Positions 35,000 to 46,690 of a DNA stretch of 64,000 nucleotides are shown here, one piece after another (within the stretch, counting starts at the first letter, position 1; every line of letters begins with the position of its first letter). A program made the position numbers and the translations under genes. The DNA comes from Nereocystis luetkeana (lineage: Eukaryota; Sar; Phaeophyceae; Laminariales; Laminariaceae). The DNA is taken from contig JARUPZ010000024.1 of NCBI GenBank assembly GCA_031213475.1, positions 8,993,324 to 9,057,323 of the forward strand. The letters are read 5' to 3'. The notes under the pieces are model-generated. The model saw only the letters and a list, made by a program, of their open reading frames with translations. It was not told the DNA's origin and did not search any database.

Positions 35000-35373
35000 G
35001 CCATGACGGACTACGTGGTAGTAGTAGCCCTTTACCGAATGGCGCCATCGGCAGCACATGGGTCGCTGGGCGTGGGTTTGAATCTCACGTCCACCATCAA
35101 AAATGAAAGTGACTTTCCTCTGAAAAATACTGGTAGATCCCCAGATATTGGAACCGCGTGTTGTTGGCAAGCGTCTACCCGTGTGTCCGATCCATTCCAG
35201 CTGGTGAAGAGTGAAGAGTGTTATAAGGCGCCGCTTGGGTAGACGATTGGTTAACCTTGTACTATTTACCGTAGCGGGAAGGGGGGAGAAGAGCCTGCTA
35301 TGTGACCCCGGATCTGAGTTACGAGTTGGAAGGAGAGAGAGAAGAAGATGTGCGAAGATAATAAATGGGATGG

Positions 35374-35405
<32 letters not shown>
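35000..35405 (+). mobile_element. SINE family C: new tRNA-like head on a family A tail
   Basis: The head at about 35005-35095 has a possible A-box region (CTACGTGGTAGTAGTAGCCC) and a B box GTGGGTTTGAATCTCACG. A unique body (ACCATCAAAAATGAAAGTGA to about 35265) follows. From 35267 the sequence is the family A tail (CCGTAGCGGGAAGGGGGGAG, GTGACCCCGGATCTGAG, AATGGGATGG) ending in a pure A-run of about 32. The arrangement implies a third SINE head sharing one tail. A family A remnant at this site by chance is the alternative. Confidence 0.68.
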
Positions 35406-35407
<2 letters not shown>

Positions 35408-35660
35408 ACAGTACCGTATTATTAATATTAGAGTAGCCCAAGGAACCATGCCCAGCACCCCCGGAGAGGATGCGTCAGCCAATATGAAACAAGCAAATCA
35501 GGCTCGTCATCCACGCACGCCACAAGACTCCTGTCATAAAGACAAGGAAGAAATTCGTACGAATAAAAAAAAGCGAAAAAGAAAATCGCGGAGGATCAAA
35601 ACGCCAACAGAAAATAAAAGAAAGGGAGAGCGATTTATTTAATCGAAGAACACACACCCC

Positions 35661-37343
35661 AAGCCCTACCTGTCCCGTGTTGTATAGGGATCATTACTGC
35701 TGCTGTATCGCGAAAAAAGAAAAAGAAAAAAAAGCATCCCGTTTGGGCATCATCAGATATCAGATCATCGTCAGTTGTGACACAAAATGTAAATGGATCG
35801 TGGTGACCTGCAAACTCTGTACGGCCATGCGGTCCATGTCACACCCATCATTCAATGCGGGCACCTAATTGGCTCTTTGGTCTCATATTTGTGCGAAGAA
35901 TGAATCAAATCTTTAGGGGGGCGTCAGGTTAAAGTGCAGGCCCGGTCTTGTCCCCACTAGTTCTCGTCTCAACTACCCCCCCACTCGACTTTTGCCCCAA
36001 CACTCCTTCCACAAGGTATACACGACGACCCTTCCTACCTACACAGGAAGCAAACGTCGCGACGAGGACGGCTGCTCTCCTCGTCATCAAGCGTAGGCAG
36101 GTATTATGACCACCACAAGTAGTTGTAGTATGCCTGGGGGTCTACTGCTACTGGTTACCAGGTATATTTTTTGTTTTCGCGAGTGGTGTTTCCCACCTCG
36201 TACCTGGTAGTAATTACGCTGGCGATGTGGGCGGGACGAAAACTCTCAGCGCGAACTTCGTGGCTTGGTTTTTGGGAGAACAGACGCAGCGAAGCAAAGC
36301 AGTAGCACAGCCAGCAGCAGCTAATAAAGGTATTCTACAGGAGTGACCCCGTAGTGGAAATAGTACCAGGTAGTAGTGTGTTGAGAGAGTTGGCCCGAAT
36401 AGTCGCCACGCTCCCGGGATATGCATCGATTGACATCGATACATCGCGGAGGGTGCTGCTGCACCACCACCACCGCCGCCTCTTTTTTCTTTCGTGTTCA
36501 GCAGCGCCCACGTACGAAAGGAGGATATACTGCCGGAAGTGTTATCATTAAAAATAAATGTACGCAAGCAAGCTTGTTTTGATTCTATGTGTCATAGTAT
36601 ATACCTGGTGTCAACGATGATCGTAGAGATTGGCTTGCAAGCACTAGGTGGGAAGAAGTGAAAACAGCAGCAACACAGTGAAAGCTACTCGTACGTTCAC
36701 TCGCAGTGCTCACGCCTCTCTGTACCTGGTGATATGTTGGTGTTGAATCAGGTATGTCTGATACATAGGTATGTTTATACACAAACAATTACAATGATAT
36801 ATCATATCCAGAAAACGTGCGAGGGGGAGAGGAGAGAAAGGGGGAGTATATATACACGAGCAGAGAGCAATCAGTCTCTCCGTCTGTCGGAAGGAGGAAA
36901 GAGAAACTTTGGTTTAGTTTGTGTTGTTTTTTTGTTGGGCGCGTACGAAGAGCCCATAACCAAATTTGATGAAAAATGCAGTGGTCAGTGGTACAGCTAC
37001 CGCAGCTGCAGTAGCAATACAGAGAGAAAGAGCAGCAGCCAGCAGCAGCTGTAGAAACTGGCCAATGCCGAACTTCGTAGTACGTGAACCGAACAACGCC
37101 GAAGGCCAAACTTTCCGACGCTGCAGGCTAAAAGTCACGCGGTATATCTTTGTTTGCTTCCCTGACTCCGCAGCGCACGGCCAGCGGGCGGCGCGCTCGT
37201 GCCTCGTGCGTCATTTAGCCGACAGCCGTAAAAGCCGAAATCCGGCGTTGTTTTACTTACATAATTGACCTCCCAACCAACCGGGTTTGATTCCCAACGA
37301 TTCCCGACGGCCACAGCATCGCCCTTCCCTGCCAGGGAGCTCT

Positions 37344-37347
<4 letters not shown>
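35661..37347. other. No recognisable gene
   Basis: TACC(A/T)GGTA words occur near 36152, 36200 and 36365. A CAGCAG-rich patch lies at 36970-37050. Frames of about 100-120 codons on both strands around 36214-37138 overlap one another and show no domain. Three TACGAGTA/TACTCGTA-type or GTACG words are scattered through the stretch. Confidence 0.4.
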
Positions 37348-37383
<36 letters not shown>

Positions 37384-37704
37384 CATCCCATTCATTATCT
37401 TCGCACATCTTCTTCTCTCTCTCCTTCCAACTCGTAACTCAGATCCGGGGTCACATAGCAGGCTTTTCTCCCCCCTTCCCGCTACGGTACGTGCCTTCAT
37501 TTTTTATCGCGAGAAGATTTCAGCATTTTCTTCCCTCGTCGACTCGCATCGAATTGTGCCTACCCACGCTGCAAGGCGCTCTCAACAATTGAATCCCTTT
37601 TTTTTATTTTTGCAAATAAAGTCAAAGTCCGACCCTCCTGGGGCTCGAACCCAGGACTCAAACAAGTAGAATTCGAGGTTAACCACTTGAACCACCGGGG
37701 CGAC
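37348..37704 (-). mobile_element. SINE family A, full-length with target duplication
   Basis: A T-run of about 36 on the plus strand, then the complete family A body, ending at the head GTCGCCCCGGTGGTTCAAGT (minus strand). The flanks CTCTGGAC and CTCCGGAC form an 8-base target duplication with one difference. It shares nearly all positions with the copy at 39283. The 118-134 codon frames across it are artefacts. Confidence 0.92.
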
Positions 37705-38284
37705 TCCGGACTGATGACTCCCCTGTTTTTCTTTCGATTTTTCTATTTTGAGCCAGTGCACCAATGGAGACAAAAACCTACTCATATTTTACTAAAACTG
37801 CATATTATCTGGTACATAATCTGACTCGTACATATGATATGATATGGTGGTGTAGTATGATGGATACGGACAACCATATCCGGCGAGTAAGCTGCTCAGT
37901 CCGCAGGTTGGGATGATGGGATTGCCTTGCCTGTCCATTGGTTGGTCTCCTGACTCACGGTTCACCACACTTGCCTCACCACGTGTCTTTTGGAGCAGCT
38001 ACGATGGTGATGATAATATCAACCACGAAACTGCAAAGTACCAGTGAACGTGCATTGTGTTGTTGTAGGTCGGTTCTGGAGGTGATGAGCGTCCGACTGC
38101 TGTTACTATGCTCCACTTACGGGCTCACGCGCTCAGCTCCACTCGCCGCGAAAAAGCTGTACTCGGTGTTTCCACGTACAGCAAGCAGTATATACTCGTT
38201 CGCGCAATACACACATGGTTTTGTATTTTGTACTGATATGCACACGAATTTACTACCAGTATTTTTGTAACACTCCTGATATAC
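37705..38284. other. No recognisable gene
   Basis: Unique-looking sequence. The frame at 37938-38270 (110 codons) has no recognisable domain. No repeat family is seen. Confidence 0.4.
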
Positions 38285-38470
38285 CAGGTATGATATATAT
38301 ACCCTTATATACCAGGTATTCATATTGATAGTATAATACCTGGTACCTTGGTATGTACCAGTATGTATATATTATTTTCAATAACAGCGTATACAACAGC
38401 AGTACACGGAGTATATTTTATCATACCGATATCATCTACCCTGGTACGTATATACCAGGTATAGCCCACA
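38285..38470. repeat. Dense cluster of TACC(A/T)GGTA words
   Basis: Four exact words lie within 185 bases (near 38282, 38310, 38337 and 38454), with near copies such as TACCAGTA. The words are set in TATATA-rich sequence. Confidence 0.8.
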
Positions 38471-38624
38471 GTATGTAACATATTTTGCATTTCATATTTC
38501 ATGGTGGGGGCGAGAGACGTCCCACCGACGAAAGAAGCGACCCCCTGGTGAAAGCAGCCGCACCAAAAGTTCCCGGCGTCGCTATCCATCTACGATATCA
38601 CATATGTTGTACGTACTTTTTCAA

Positions 38625-38860
38625 GTTTTGTTTTTATTATTTTCTTCCCATTTATTTTCTCCGCCCTTTTTTAGTTTTTTTTTTTCTCTCCTATTATCAA
38701 TGTAACAAAGTCGTAACGCGGTTTTAATAGGTCCGGGGTCACATCTCGGGCTCTCCTCCCCCCTCCCCACCACGTACGGCACGTGCCTTTGCCCGTGTCG
38801 GCTCGCGTCGAATTGCGCGTACCCACGCTACGCGCTCATGGTAGTTGCTTTTTTTATTTT
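38625..38860 (-). mobile_element. SINE family A-like, diverged, head lost
   Basis: Plus-strand T-rich blocks, then AGGTCCGGGGTCACATC, CCACGTACGGCACGTGCC, GGCTCGCGTCGAATTGCGC and GTACCCACGCTACGCGCTC. These follow the family A order with many differences and a shortened middle. This copy is much older than those at 37348 and 39283, or belongs to a subfamily. Confidence 0.65.
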
Positions 38861-39282
38861 GCTAAGAATGAAATTGTCGCTGTATGATCTCGAATTTGCT
38901 CGACACATATCTGGTACCTGGTATTATTAACAAAAAAAAGTAAAAAACGGATTTGGTCGAAACCCGTATGCACATTTGCTAGCTGTGCGATACGTCGATC
39001 GCGCGTACTACGCAGTACGGGTTTTACATGGCCTCATCTCATGCAGGAAGTACCAGGTACATGTTTTTCAACGGGAATACATAAATGGCCGTGTGGTCGA
39101 GCTACGATGAAACGCCAGGAATCGGGGAGGTTCCGTAGACCAACAGCAGTACGTATAATCAGCAAGCAACACCTCTCTGCATGTTCTTCCAATTTGTTGC
39201 ATTCATTTAGGAAATAAAAAAACTGATACCAGGTATGTGGTACTCGTCGGCGTATGTACAGCAGTAGCATACTTGTGAACAC

Positions 39283-39612
39283 GGTCGCCCCGGTGGTTCA
39301 AGTGGTTAACCTCGAATTCTACTTGTTTGAGTCCTGGGTTCGACCCCTAGGAGGGTCGGACTTTGACTTTATTTGCAAAAATAAAAAAAAGGGATTCAAT
39401 TGTTGAGAGCGCCTTGCAGCGTGGGTAGGCACAATTCGATGCGAGTCGACGAGGGAAGAAAAGGCTGAAATCTTCTCGCGATAAAAATGAAGGCACGTAC
39501 CGTAGCGGGAAGGGGGGAGAAGAGCCTGCTATGTGACCCCGGATCTGAGTTACGAGTTGGAAGGAGAGAGAGAAGAAGATGTGCGAAGATAATGAATGGG
39601 ATGGAAACAAAC
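39283..39612 (+). mobile_element. SINE family A, full-length
   Basis: The head GGTCGCCCCGGTGGTTCAAG, anticodon-like arm with TTCTACTTG, and B box GGGTTCGACCCC are followed by GGAGGGTCGGACTTTGACTT. The body includes CACAATTCGATGCGAGTCGA and TCTCGCGATAAAAATGAAGG, and ends AATGGGATGGAAACAAAC. The tail is short. It is followed 30 bases later by a family 1 MITE. Confidence 0.92.
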
Positions 39613-39642
39613 AACATACATGGGGTGCTTGTATGTATACCG

Positions 39643-39752
39643 TGTTACGGGGGACCATAGTTAATAGGACCTATGGTGTACATAAAAACCCTACATATTC
39701 AACGATTTTTAGCAACATTGTTTGGTCCTATTAACTATGGTCCCCTGTAATA
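39643..39752. mobile_element. MITE family 1, copy 5
   Basis: The left end is TTACGGGGGACCATAGTTAA. The interior contains CATAAAAACCCTACATATTC and AGCAACATTGTTTGGTCC, and the right end is CTATGGTCCCCTGTAATA. The left flank reads TG rather than TA. The arms are near-perfect over about 28 bases. Confidence 0.87.
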
Positions 39753-41662
39753 GTACATACCTGGTACCTGGTACTATTTTGAATATACACATACGTACGT
39801 ACGTGCTTTGTACCTGGTATACAATATTTGATATTTCTGTTATTACTGCGTCTACGATAGATTAGCAGTGTTGCGTCTCAACTATAACAGTATAAAGTCA
39901 GTTGCTTATATTTTGAATCAATAGATTTTTTTCAAATCAATCTCAGTTCAACTTTCATTAGATTTGTTGATTTTGATCAGCCTCGGTCGACATCTCGATC
40001 ACTAATACTATTATTTCTTATTTCGTCTAATTTCTCGGCTGTTTTTTCTTCATTATTGTATTTGCTCTGAGCCGTCCGCGTGGCACTCTCCCCGCCATGC
40101 TGTCCCTCCACACGACCATACGAAGTCTCGGACTCGTCGTTTGACGTTTCCTGCGCGTGTTACGCAGCGATCTGGTGCTGCTAAGCTACTACTATGTACC
40201 AGGTTTATGTTTTTTCATAACACCTCTGTCTTCTCGTGTCGGCCATCCTGCAAAACCCTGTGTTCGCCACTATTCATACACACAAACACTATATATAATG
40301 GGTGCTAGACTTCCAGTGGTGTTCGTAAGGCAGAGTAGGACAACCCACGAGCACCATCACCACGCTACCACAGACCCCGAGCACGGGCTACCACGCTACG
40401 ACAGCTTGTTCTTCAGATCATCGTGCGGGAAAATGATATCGGCGGCCATCTCTCTCTACTCAAGCGATTGCGCGTCTTCGCGATCGTGTTTCCTCCTACT
40501 GAGAACAGACGTTCCGATGCGGCGAACGATGTTTTTCACTGATCGCTGTGAGATACTTGCGGGCCAACTTGCGACGGTAAGAAACGTGCTTTACTTTCCT
40601 GCCCACCACTTGGGGGGGGCGCGGAGGATTTTCACACGGTTGAAACAGACTTGCTTCTGGTTCCGGCAAAGGAGCCTTTCGTTCATGATGTCTATCACCG
40701 AAAGAGCGCCCATGGTCTTACGTGCAAGGGGGGGGGGGGGGGGGGTCTGCGCCTTCGCTTACTTCTGCATCAAGCTGTCTGGCTTGTTTCCCATTTTTCC
40801 AACAGCTGCATGAGAGGCTTTTCATCTGACCCCCCCCCCCCCCCCCCCCCCTCATCCTGTACCAGATCATAAAAATGTGGGCGTCCTCCTGTCCTCCTCC
40901 CGTTATAGGTTGATCGGGCTACTCATTCGCAGCGTTGTTGGTTCCGCGTGGAAGCGAACGCGTGTTTTACATAGCAGGCCCTGCAGCTACTGATACGTTT
41001 GTGGGCACACGGCTAGATGCTACTACAGTAGATACCCTTTTCAGCCCTCTGCACAAGAAGAAGCAAGAACGTACAAATCTCGGTGATTTGAATCACTCGA
41101 CCGAGAAGCTGATTTTTTAGTCACAGCTATCTCGAGATCTCGATTAGCTTCTGGCCCGAAATCAAGCCTCGGAGCAACTTGGTGTTCAGAATTGAGACGC
41201 ATTGCTAATTGCGTCCCTCTCTTGGGTAATTTCGCAACCGGTCCACAGCAAAAAACCTTGTACTTAGTATCAGCAAATTGGGCATTATCATCATGCCGGC
41301 GCTACAGCCTTGTTGCAGAAGGATTCATACATGCCTGGTACCTCCGCAGTACCATCATGTATCAATGTATACCCGACAGACGGTAGATATACCGAAAATG
41401 TCATACAAACGATGACTATTAATAAAAACAAAACAATGATAATAATCTGCTGTAATAATATCACTACAGTAATAATAATGTAACAAAATAAAAAAAACGT
41501 ATCAAGAATAATGGGAATAAATATTACAATAATAACAGATGTAGTACCCGTAACGATGATGAATGACAATATATACTGGTGCCTGGTATAATAATGTATG
41601 ATATTGTATAAGGCTATGAATCGGCTGTGTTTGTGTACCCTTCCTTCTCGTTTTCTCCGCAC

Positions 41663-41720
41663 GAAGACTGGTTGTGCTGGATGCCGACGGGTAGAAAGAA
41701 AGGTAAAATGTGAAAAACAT
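41663..41720 (-). repeat. R1 fragment, extreme left block
   Basis: The minus strand has TTTCTTTCTACCCGTCGGCA and CCAGCACAACCAGTCTTCGT. Only about 55 bases of R1 are retained. Confidence 0.65.
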
Positions 41721-42094
41721 ACTCACGTGTGGGCGCGTAAAGCGATTATTATTAGTAGTACAAATCATCACGTACAGCAGTATCTATACCTCGTGCGTAC
41801 TGCTGCTGCTACAGGATGTGTACCAGGTACTGGTACGGCGGTATTACAGAAGGAAGCACACCCACAGCCACCTATTATAATAACAAGATGACACCCCCCC
41901 CACACATGAGTACAACCGGAGATATATATTTTCGGCCCGTTTTTCGATTTTCAATTTTCATCACCGGAGGTACGTTGAGTACATTTAACACCACATCCCC
42001 GACGGCGGTGAGTCTGAAAACAGCGTCAAACTCTGAATTTTGCACACCACCTGGTGGATACGACTACTCCCATTAATACTATATATGCTGTGTG

Positions 42095-42138
42095 CTAAGC
42101 CCAACCACCGGCGCCAAGCCCCAACCACCGGCGCCGGT
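42095..42138 (+). repeat. Two-unit CCCAACCACCGGCGCC duplication
   Basis: CCAACCACCGGCGCC occurs twice, about 20 bases apart, and the second copy runs on into GGTAG. Each unit contains the palindrome GGCGCC. Confidence 0.8.
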
Positions 42139-44592
42139 AGTAGGTTTGTTTGAGGCTAATCACGGAGCTTGTTGCGTCTATTGTATCTCGAAAACAACCA
42201 GTGTACAACGCTACGATGTGTCGTCGTTCGGGGCGTCGGCTATTAATAGAAACAAAGGTTTTATATGTATGACTATGGCAGCGGTTACGGTAATGTTTCA
42301 GCGAGACAGGGCCCCCCAAGGCGCAATACTGGTACATAATTGAATTACGGTATATTGAATTCTTATGGTGGCACCGGTAGCTAGGGCACACGGGGTATTT
42401 GGGTCTCCGACACGTGTTCTATGAAGCGCAAATAAGCGAACCTCTGGAAAGCGTGTTGCGCTCACGCGCCGCCCGAAAAAACAGTTGATAAAGCGTGTTG
42501 AAACATCTAGAACATTTTTCCGGACCTCAGCCAAAGCAGAAAATGTGCCTCAATTGTCTGTCCCGCCGCCGGCGGGAAACACGCCCAACAAGACCCCCTG
42601 TAGGGCTGCGCGCAACACGCCTTCCAACGCCTGTTGCGCTAAACAGCAATGAATTTCGACCCGGAAATTGCGCCAGGGCAACAGCCACGTCAAGACTTAC
42701 TGGTAACCGTTCTGCGGCAGTGCAGCTAGGCGGAGATCTTAGGTTTCATCTTCGTTTTCAGGTGTGGGCCTTACCATCACCGGCAGTAATGCGTGGGAAT
42801 GGAAAAGCAGGCTGATTTCAGACCAAAACCTCTCGCATGTGCGCACACCCGTTGTTATCTCCCCCCTTTGTTATCGGTATCACTTCCTTCGTTGTCGGCC
42901 CCCTTGCTATAACATCCTCTCGTTATAACGTCATCTGCAGGCTGGCCGAGATCTATTGACGCTCCTTACGAAGCATTACTACCGTAAGCACACACCCTCG
43001 TTACCATACCCCCTAGCTGCGTGCCGCTCCTGTGCATATTGCTTTTCATCGCGGAGATATCAGATAGCATACACCCCCGTAATGGCATACCCGGTGTTGA
43101 TGTTTTTATAGTTGAGCATGTTATCACCGGTGTGTGTTTTCTTCCGCGTTATGCGGTAGTTGCACGCGTTCGTATCGTCGGTTTGCAGGTTCACCTGCGG
43201 CGATGTCTCCCAATAAATAGTTTCGACGCCGCACCACCACTCTGCGTGTCCGTGTGTCTGTGTCCCTTCTGTTGGTGAGAAGTCAATTATTTTACGTATT
43301 TTGTTGATTGTATTGCGCATGTACTCGTATAGCAGCACCAGCAGCAGCAGTGCCGCCCGATAAACCCTTCGTCGTTCATACCATACGTTGGACTCACAAC
43401 AAGCCGTCATTACGTGCGCGCCTCCGACTCACAGTACCTGACGAACTTGGCCACTTTAGCGGGCACTTGCGATCAGACATTGACTGTTTACCTGGTATAT
43501 CGCATATATATATGTAAGTATATATATTATACGCGTGTGTTTGAGCTCCAGGCTGCAATACTAACACTGCAAGTTGTAGTCGACGATTGATTGTAGGCTG
43601 GCTACCAGCGGCAGGGAGAGAAAGACATTGCTGACCCTGTTCGTACATATTAATAGTCCTTAATAGTGCCGCATGTGTTACCAACTTGCGTTTTTTTGTG
43701 TTCATAGAATTTCCAGCTAAGCGTTCGTGCCCAGCAAGGAACGCCGCTCGATTCCCTATATAATGGTCTCCAAGGAGCCTACGCTCAACTTTGCCATTAC
43801 AAAAAGCCGCGAACATCAACCAAAAATAGGGATTAATTAACTGCCGTCCCGTACGTACTCTGATAATACGAATTTCTTTTCATGGTTTCCTTGCTATAAG
43901 TTCGGTTTTGGCAGTGTTAGGGATTTCGCTCCAAGCAATAAGCTGTGGTAGCCCACCGTGCCGCTGGTTGGTAACGTTTTCGACGTGGTCAGTGGTCAGT
44001 AGAATGTAGTGCTACTTAGGGATATATGCTTGAGGCGTACGGCGGTGTGCTGGCGCACTGTTTTTTTGCGATAATTCTGCTTAGCACACCATGTGCTAGA
44101 GTCAAAAGTGCGGCCCGCGCGCTTTTTTTTTTTGGGGGGGGGGGTAATTTTCGTTGTACCAGGTATAGTGTTTTTCGTCTGATTTCCGGTAATTTTGCCG
44201 TAGCCGATTATTTTCTGGGTCCGTCCCTGATCCTGACGGCGAGACTCTGTCCCAACGTGCTCTACTGTAGTAGTACAACTGTATTTTTCTCATGGGAGTG
44301 TTGAGTGGATGACGAAGCTTAGGTGTTGAACGATGTTCGCCCTGAGCTAAGTGTTCTTCCACGACCTTTTGACCGTAGGTCATGTTTTTGCTTCGTTTTT
44401 ATTCTCGTTTTTTTCTGCACCACGTGAGGGTTAGAGGTGCGTGTAAGACGTACGTTTTGAGTAGAGCCACGCGTTCATTGCGCTTAAAATGCCCATTTTT
44501 TTGCTCCGGGGATTCTCCGGCGGGGCTCCGGCGGCAAGGCTTCACGCGCCACGTGCCGCGAGCCCAAGCATAACCCTAGCGGCTACTGAAGT

Positions 44593-44805
44593 ATGAACAT
44601 GGAACACAGGATTATGCGAATACGTCGTATAAATTGTACAGAAAAGCGGCGTTCGTCGGTTGTCGCAGAAATGGCTTTTACGAAACGTTCACGAGAAAAC
44701 ATCGAGGAGCGGTCACGAGCTAGCATCGAGGAACAGCAGCAATCGCAAGCAAGCATCCTAGGAACGTTGCCGTCGGGGGGGCAGTTCAATGGCCCGGCCC
44801 TTTAG
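44593..44805 (+). other. Possible short coding frame, 70 codons, unrecognised
   Basis: The translation is basic at the start and then has a charged, glutamine-rich stretch in which an internal duplication reads SREN-IEER then SRAS-IEEQ. An amphipathic helix is plausible. I know no family. The duplication is visible in DNA as TCACGAG..ATCGAGGA twice, so a simple DNA repeat may explain the pattern. No splice sites or promoter can be supported. Confidence 0.15.
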
Positions 44806-44884
44806 ACAGCCGTAGAGCGTGCTTCTTGCTGAGAGATTAATCATGCTGCCCCCTCCCATCCTCGCACTCTCTTTTCTTTCACCC

Positions 44885-45475
44885 TCAATCGGCCTGAGAG
44901 CGCCATTTCAACACCCATAGAAACTTATTATGGATGCTATGCGTTCTGTTATGCGCGAGGCAAAGGACAAGCGCAAAGCACGAGGAAGCTACTTTTTGCC
45001 TTTTGAATGAGGTAAAGTCAAGTGCGAAGCTCAAGGCCGTTTTTTGCCTTGCTTTAAAAACGGTCTTCGCAGCGGGGTGTGTAATGCGTACTGGGTGCCA
45101 GTATTGATAAGTGTCGGATATCGGAGGAAACACCGAGTTGGTGCCGATCCGATGCGGGCCTTCAAAGATCCAGTATCCGATATACAACCCGATAGATATC
45201 TTCCTCATATACGGACTACTGTTGAAGCCATTTGTAACCCGTAGTGCGCGCGATGTAAGTATCACGCGCAGCTTGCAAAAATGAGTTTCGATCAAATCCT
45301 CGATCTCACAGCTGTTGTTTTTTATTTGGTAGATATATCGAACCGAATGGGACCGAATCGCTAAAACATCGGATGCTGCTACGAAAAACGATATACTAGG
45401 CGGAACGACGGAAATACAGGTCCCCCTGGTACTGCCGAGGACTACACACGTATGTACCCATTTTGCTTCTGCCAC
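44885..45475 (-). other. Open frame of 196 codons holding conserved-motif copy 1
   Basis: This is one of the longer frames that does not cross a recognised repeat or microsatellite. It has mixed composition and a hydrophobic patch near residues 15-35. Around residues 55-85 it contains CEIEDLIETHFCKLRVILTS, which recurs in related form at three other places in the window. The plus strand of the same block gives a short frame starting MSFDQILDLT. No known family is recognised. The segment 45100-45190 is also rich in GGATATCGG-type words, which argues for caution. Confidence 0.25.
45240..45320 (-). repeat. Conserved-motif family, copy 1
   Basis: The core on the minus strand is GAGATCGAGGATTTGATCGA and continues to AACTCATTTTTGCAAGCTGC. 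It reads E-I-E-D-L-I-E-T-H on the minus strand and M-S-F-D-Q-I-L-D-L-T on the plus strand. It matches copy 3 over about 60 bases. Confidence 0.6.
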
Positions 45476-46089
45476 AACAGGTCCAAATATCCACCTTGGA
45501 CGCTCCCAACGGAAGGAAGGGAAGGGGACAGCAGTAGAGCGATATCTCCTCCGGGCTGCGTGAAATGATTTAGTTTTATCGGATATCGAGACGCGTTATT
45601 ATCCGTTTATTGACAGCGGGCACTATTTCCGATGTATCGGAAATTCCGATACGATGTCCACCTCTATATTTAGTAACAGCAGTGCAATTAACTCCCTTCG
45701 ATAGTCTGTATCTGTGTCCTGTGATTCCGCCTTCTCATCGTTTATTGCGAGACCTGCACCCTTTACATGACCCGACATCGACTACAGCAGTTCAACCCGA
45801 TGCTGGCAGATCCGGGCGAACTTTCGGGAGCTTGTTTCATCGCCAGTCGTCTCGAGTCTCGAGTTGGCCGCGATGACCGCTGTGCAGTTTGAAGCTTCGT
45901 ATGATGTATCTTCGCCCCTGGGAATTGCTGTGTGTGGTATACACATTGATCAATACCGTGTGCCCCCCCCCTCGTCTCTCTTTTGTGTCTTTCTCGGCGG
46001 AAAACATTGATGCACATTTATTCTTTAAATAGTCTCAAAGTAGTCCAATACCTGGTACAGTTTATCCACCTGTCTAGTTAGTAAAAACC

Positions 46090-46165
46090 ACACTACGCAC
46101 GATCCCATTGCCACAGACGGCTTGGAAATATGAGCTTCGACGAAATCATTGACTTCACAGTCCTG
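46090..46165 (-). repeat. Conserved-motif family, copy 2
   Basis: The minus strand reads C-E-V-N-D-F-V-E-A-H and the plus strand reads M-S-F-D-E-I-I-D-F-T. The plus frame continues from 46130 to a stop at 46307-46309 (59 codons, hydrophobic then basic). In the plus frame, differences from copy 1 fall at first and third codon positions and give conservative or silent changes. Confidence 0.55.
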
Positions 46166-46594
46166 TTGTTTATCAAGATCGTGCCCGCTTGTTGCCGAAA
46201 AAAAACATGCACATTTATTCAAAAACTAGTTCTTAAAATAATATTAGTAGTAATGGTATGTCTCCACGTGCCTCGTCAGTGGAATGTGGTCCTCGCACGC
46301 CTCAGATAGTTATCTTCTCTCTAAAATGTAGACACATATCCTGAGTATTGAGTGCTGCTCGGTAGTAGCAGTAGTAGTATTAATAGTAGTAGTAGTAGTA
46401 GTGATGATGTTGCCTTCCAAATAAATGCCATCTAATACCAGGTGTTACATACACACGGGAAAAATTACGCACTTGTGACAAGCTACGCGCAACCTCAATA
46501 CAGACACACCCACTCCTTGAATTCTGCAGCATCATATTTTGTCTTCCTCATCTGTATATGGACTGTATTTCCTGAATGAGGCCATATAAAATCC

Positions 46595-46690
46595 GTAGTA
46601 TGCGCGATGGAAGCATCACACACAGCTTTCAAACATGAGTTTCGACCAAATCATCGATCTCACCTGTTGCGTTGTATTTTTTTAATTCAT
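46595..46690 (-). repeat. Conserved-motif family, copy 3
   Basis: The minus strand reads G-E-I-D-D-L-V-E-T-H, and the similarity to copy 1 continues into CTTCCATCGCGCATACTACG. The plus strand reads M-S-F-D-Q-I-I-D-L-T from 46635, with a stop at 46683. Neither frame is long here, so this copy at least is unlikely to be a working gene on its own. Confidence 0.55.

Larger units (their letters stand above)
34205..35660 (+). repeat. R1 copy split by two tandem SINEs
   Basis: R1 sequence spans 34205-34796, with TGTGTTCTTCGCATTAACG, all left and middle blocks and one CTTGCTACCCTGTCTGCCG block. It resumes at about 35437 with CCATGCCCAGCACCCCCGG and the A-rich right part, ending near 35660. Between these lie a SINE A fragment and a chimeric SINE. 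Frames of 143 and 262 codons across the junctions are treated as spurious. Confidence 0.78.
39753..44592. other. No recognisable gene; scattered short words
   Basis: The longest frame (plus, 40157-40813, 218 codons) crosses a G-run, has no recognisable domain and overlaps smaller frames. Long G- and C-runs lie near 40729-40745 and 40830-40851. A GTTGCGC-rich patch lies at 42450-42650. TACC(A/T)GGTA words occur near 39756-39771, 39810, 41823, 43490 and 44157. A (TA)-rich patch lies at 43503-43530. Confidence 0.35.

Noticed and set aside
34694-35482. Longest minus open frame in the window, 262 codons
   Set aside because: It runs through two SINEs and R1 sequence, including an A-run read as phenylalanines. 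The same peptides recur wherever the SINE does.
39283-39360. Functional tRNA gene
   Set aside because: The tRNA-like head with good A and B boxes continues into a SINE body shared by other copies.
40157-40813. 218-codon plus frame
   Set aside because: It passes through a long G-run and shows no conserved domain or periodic composition.
13381-41720. R1 as the end repeat of an LTR-type or other virus-like element
   Set aside because: No paired copies flank an internal region, no coding remnant is recognised and no target duplication is visible. I leave R1 unclassified. No virus-derived element was recognised anywhere in the window.
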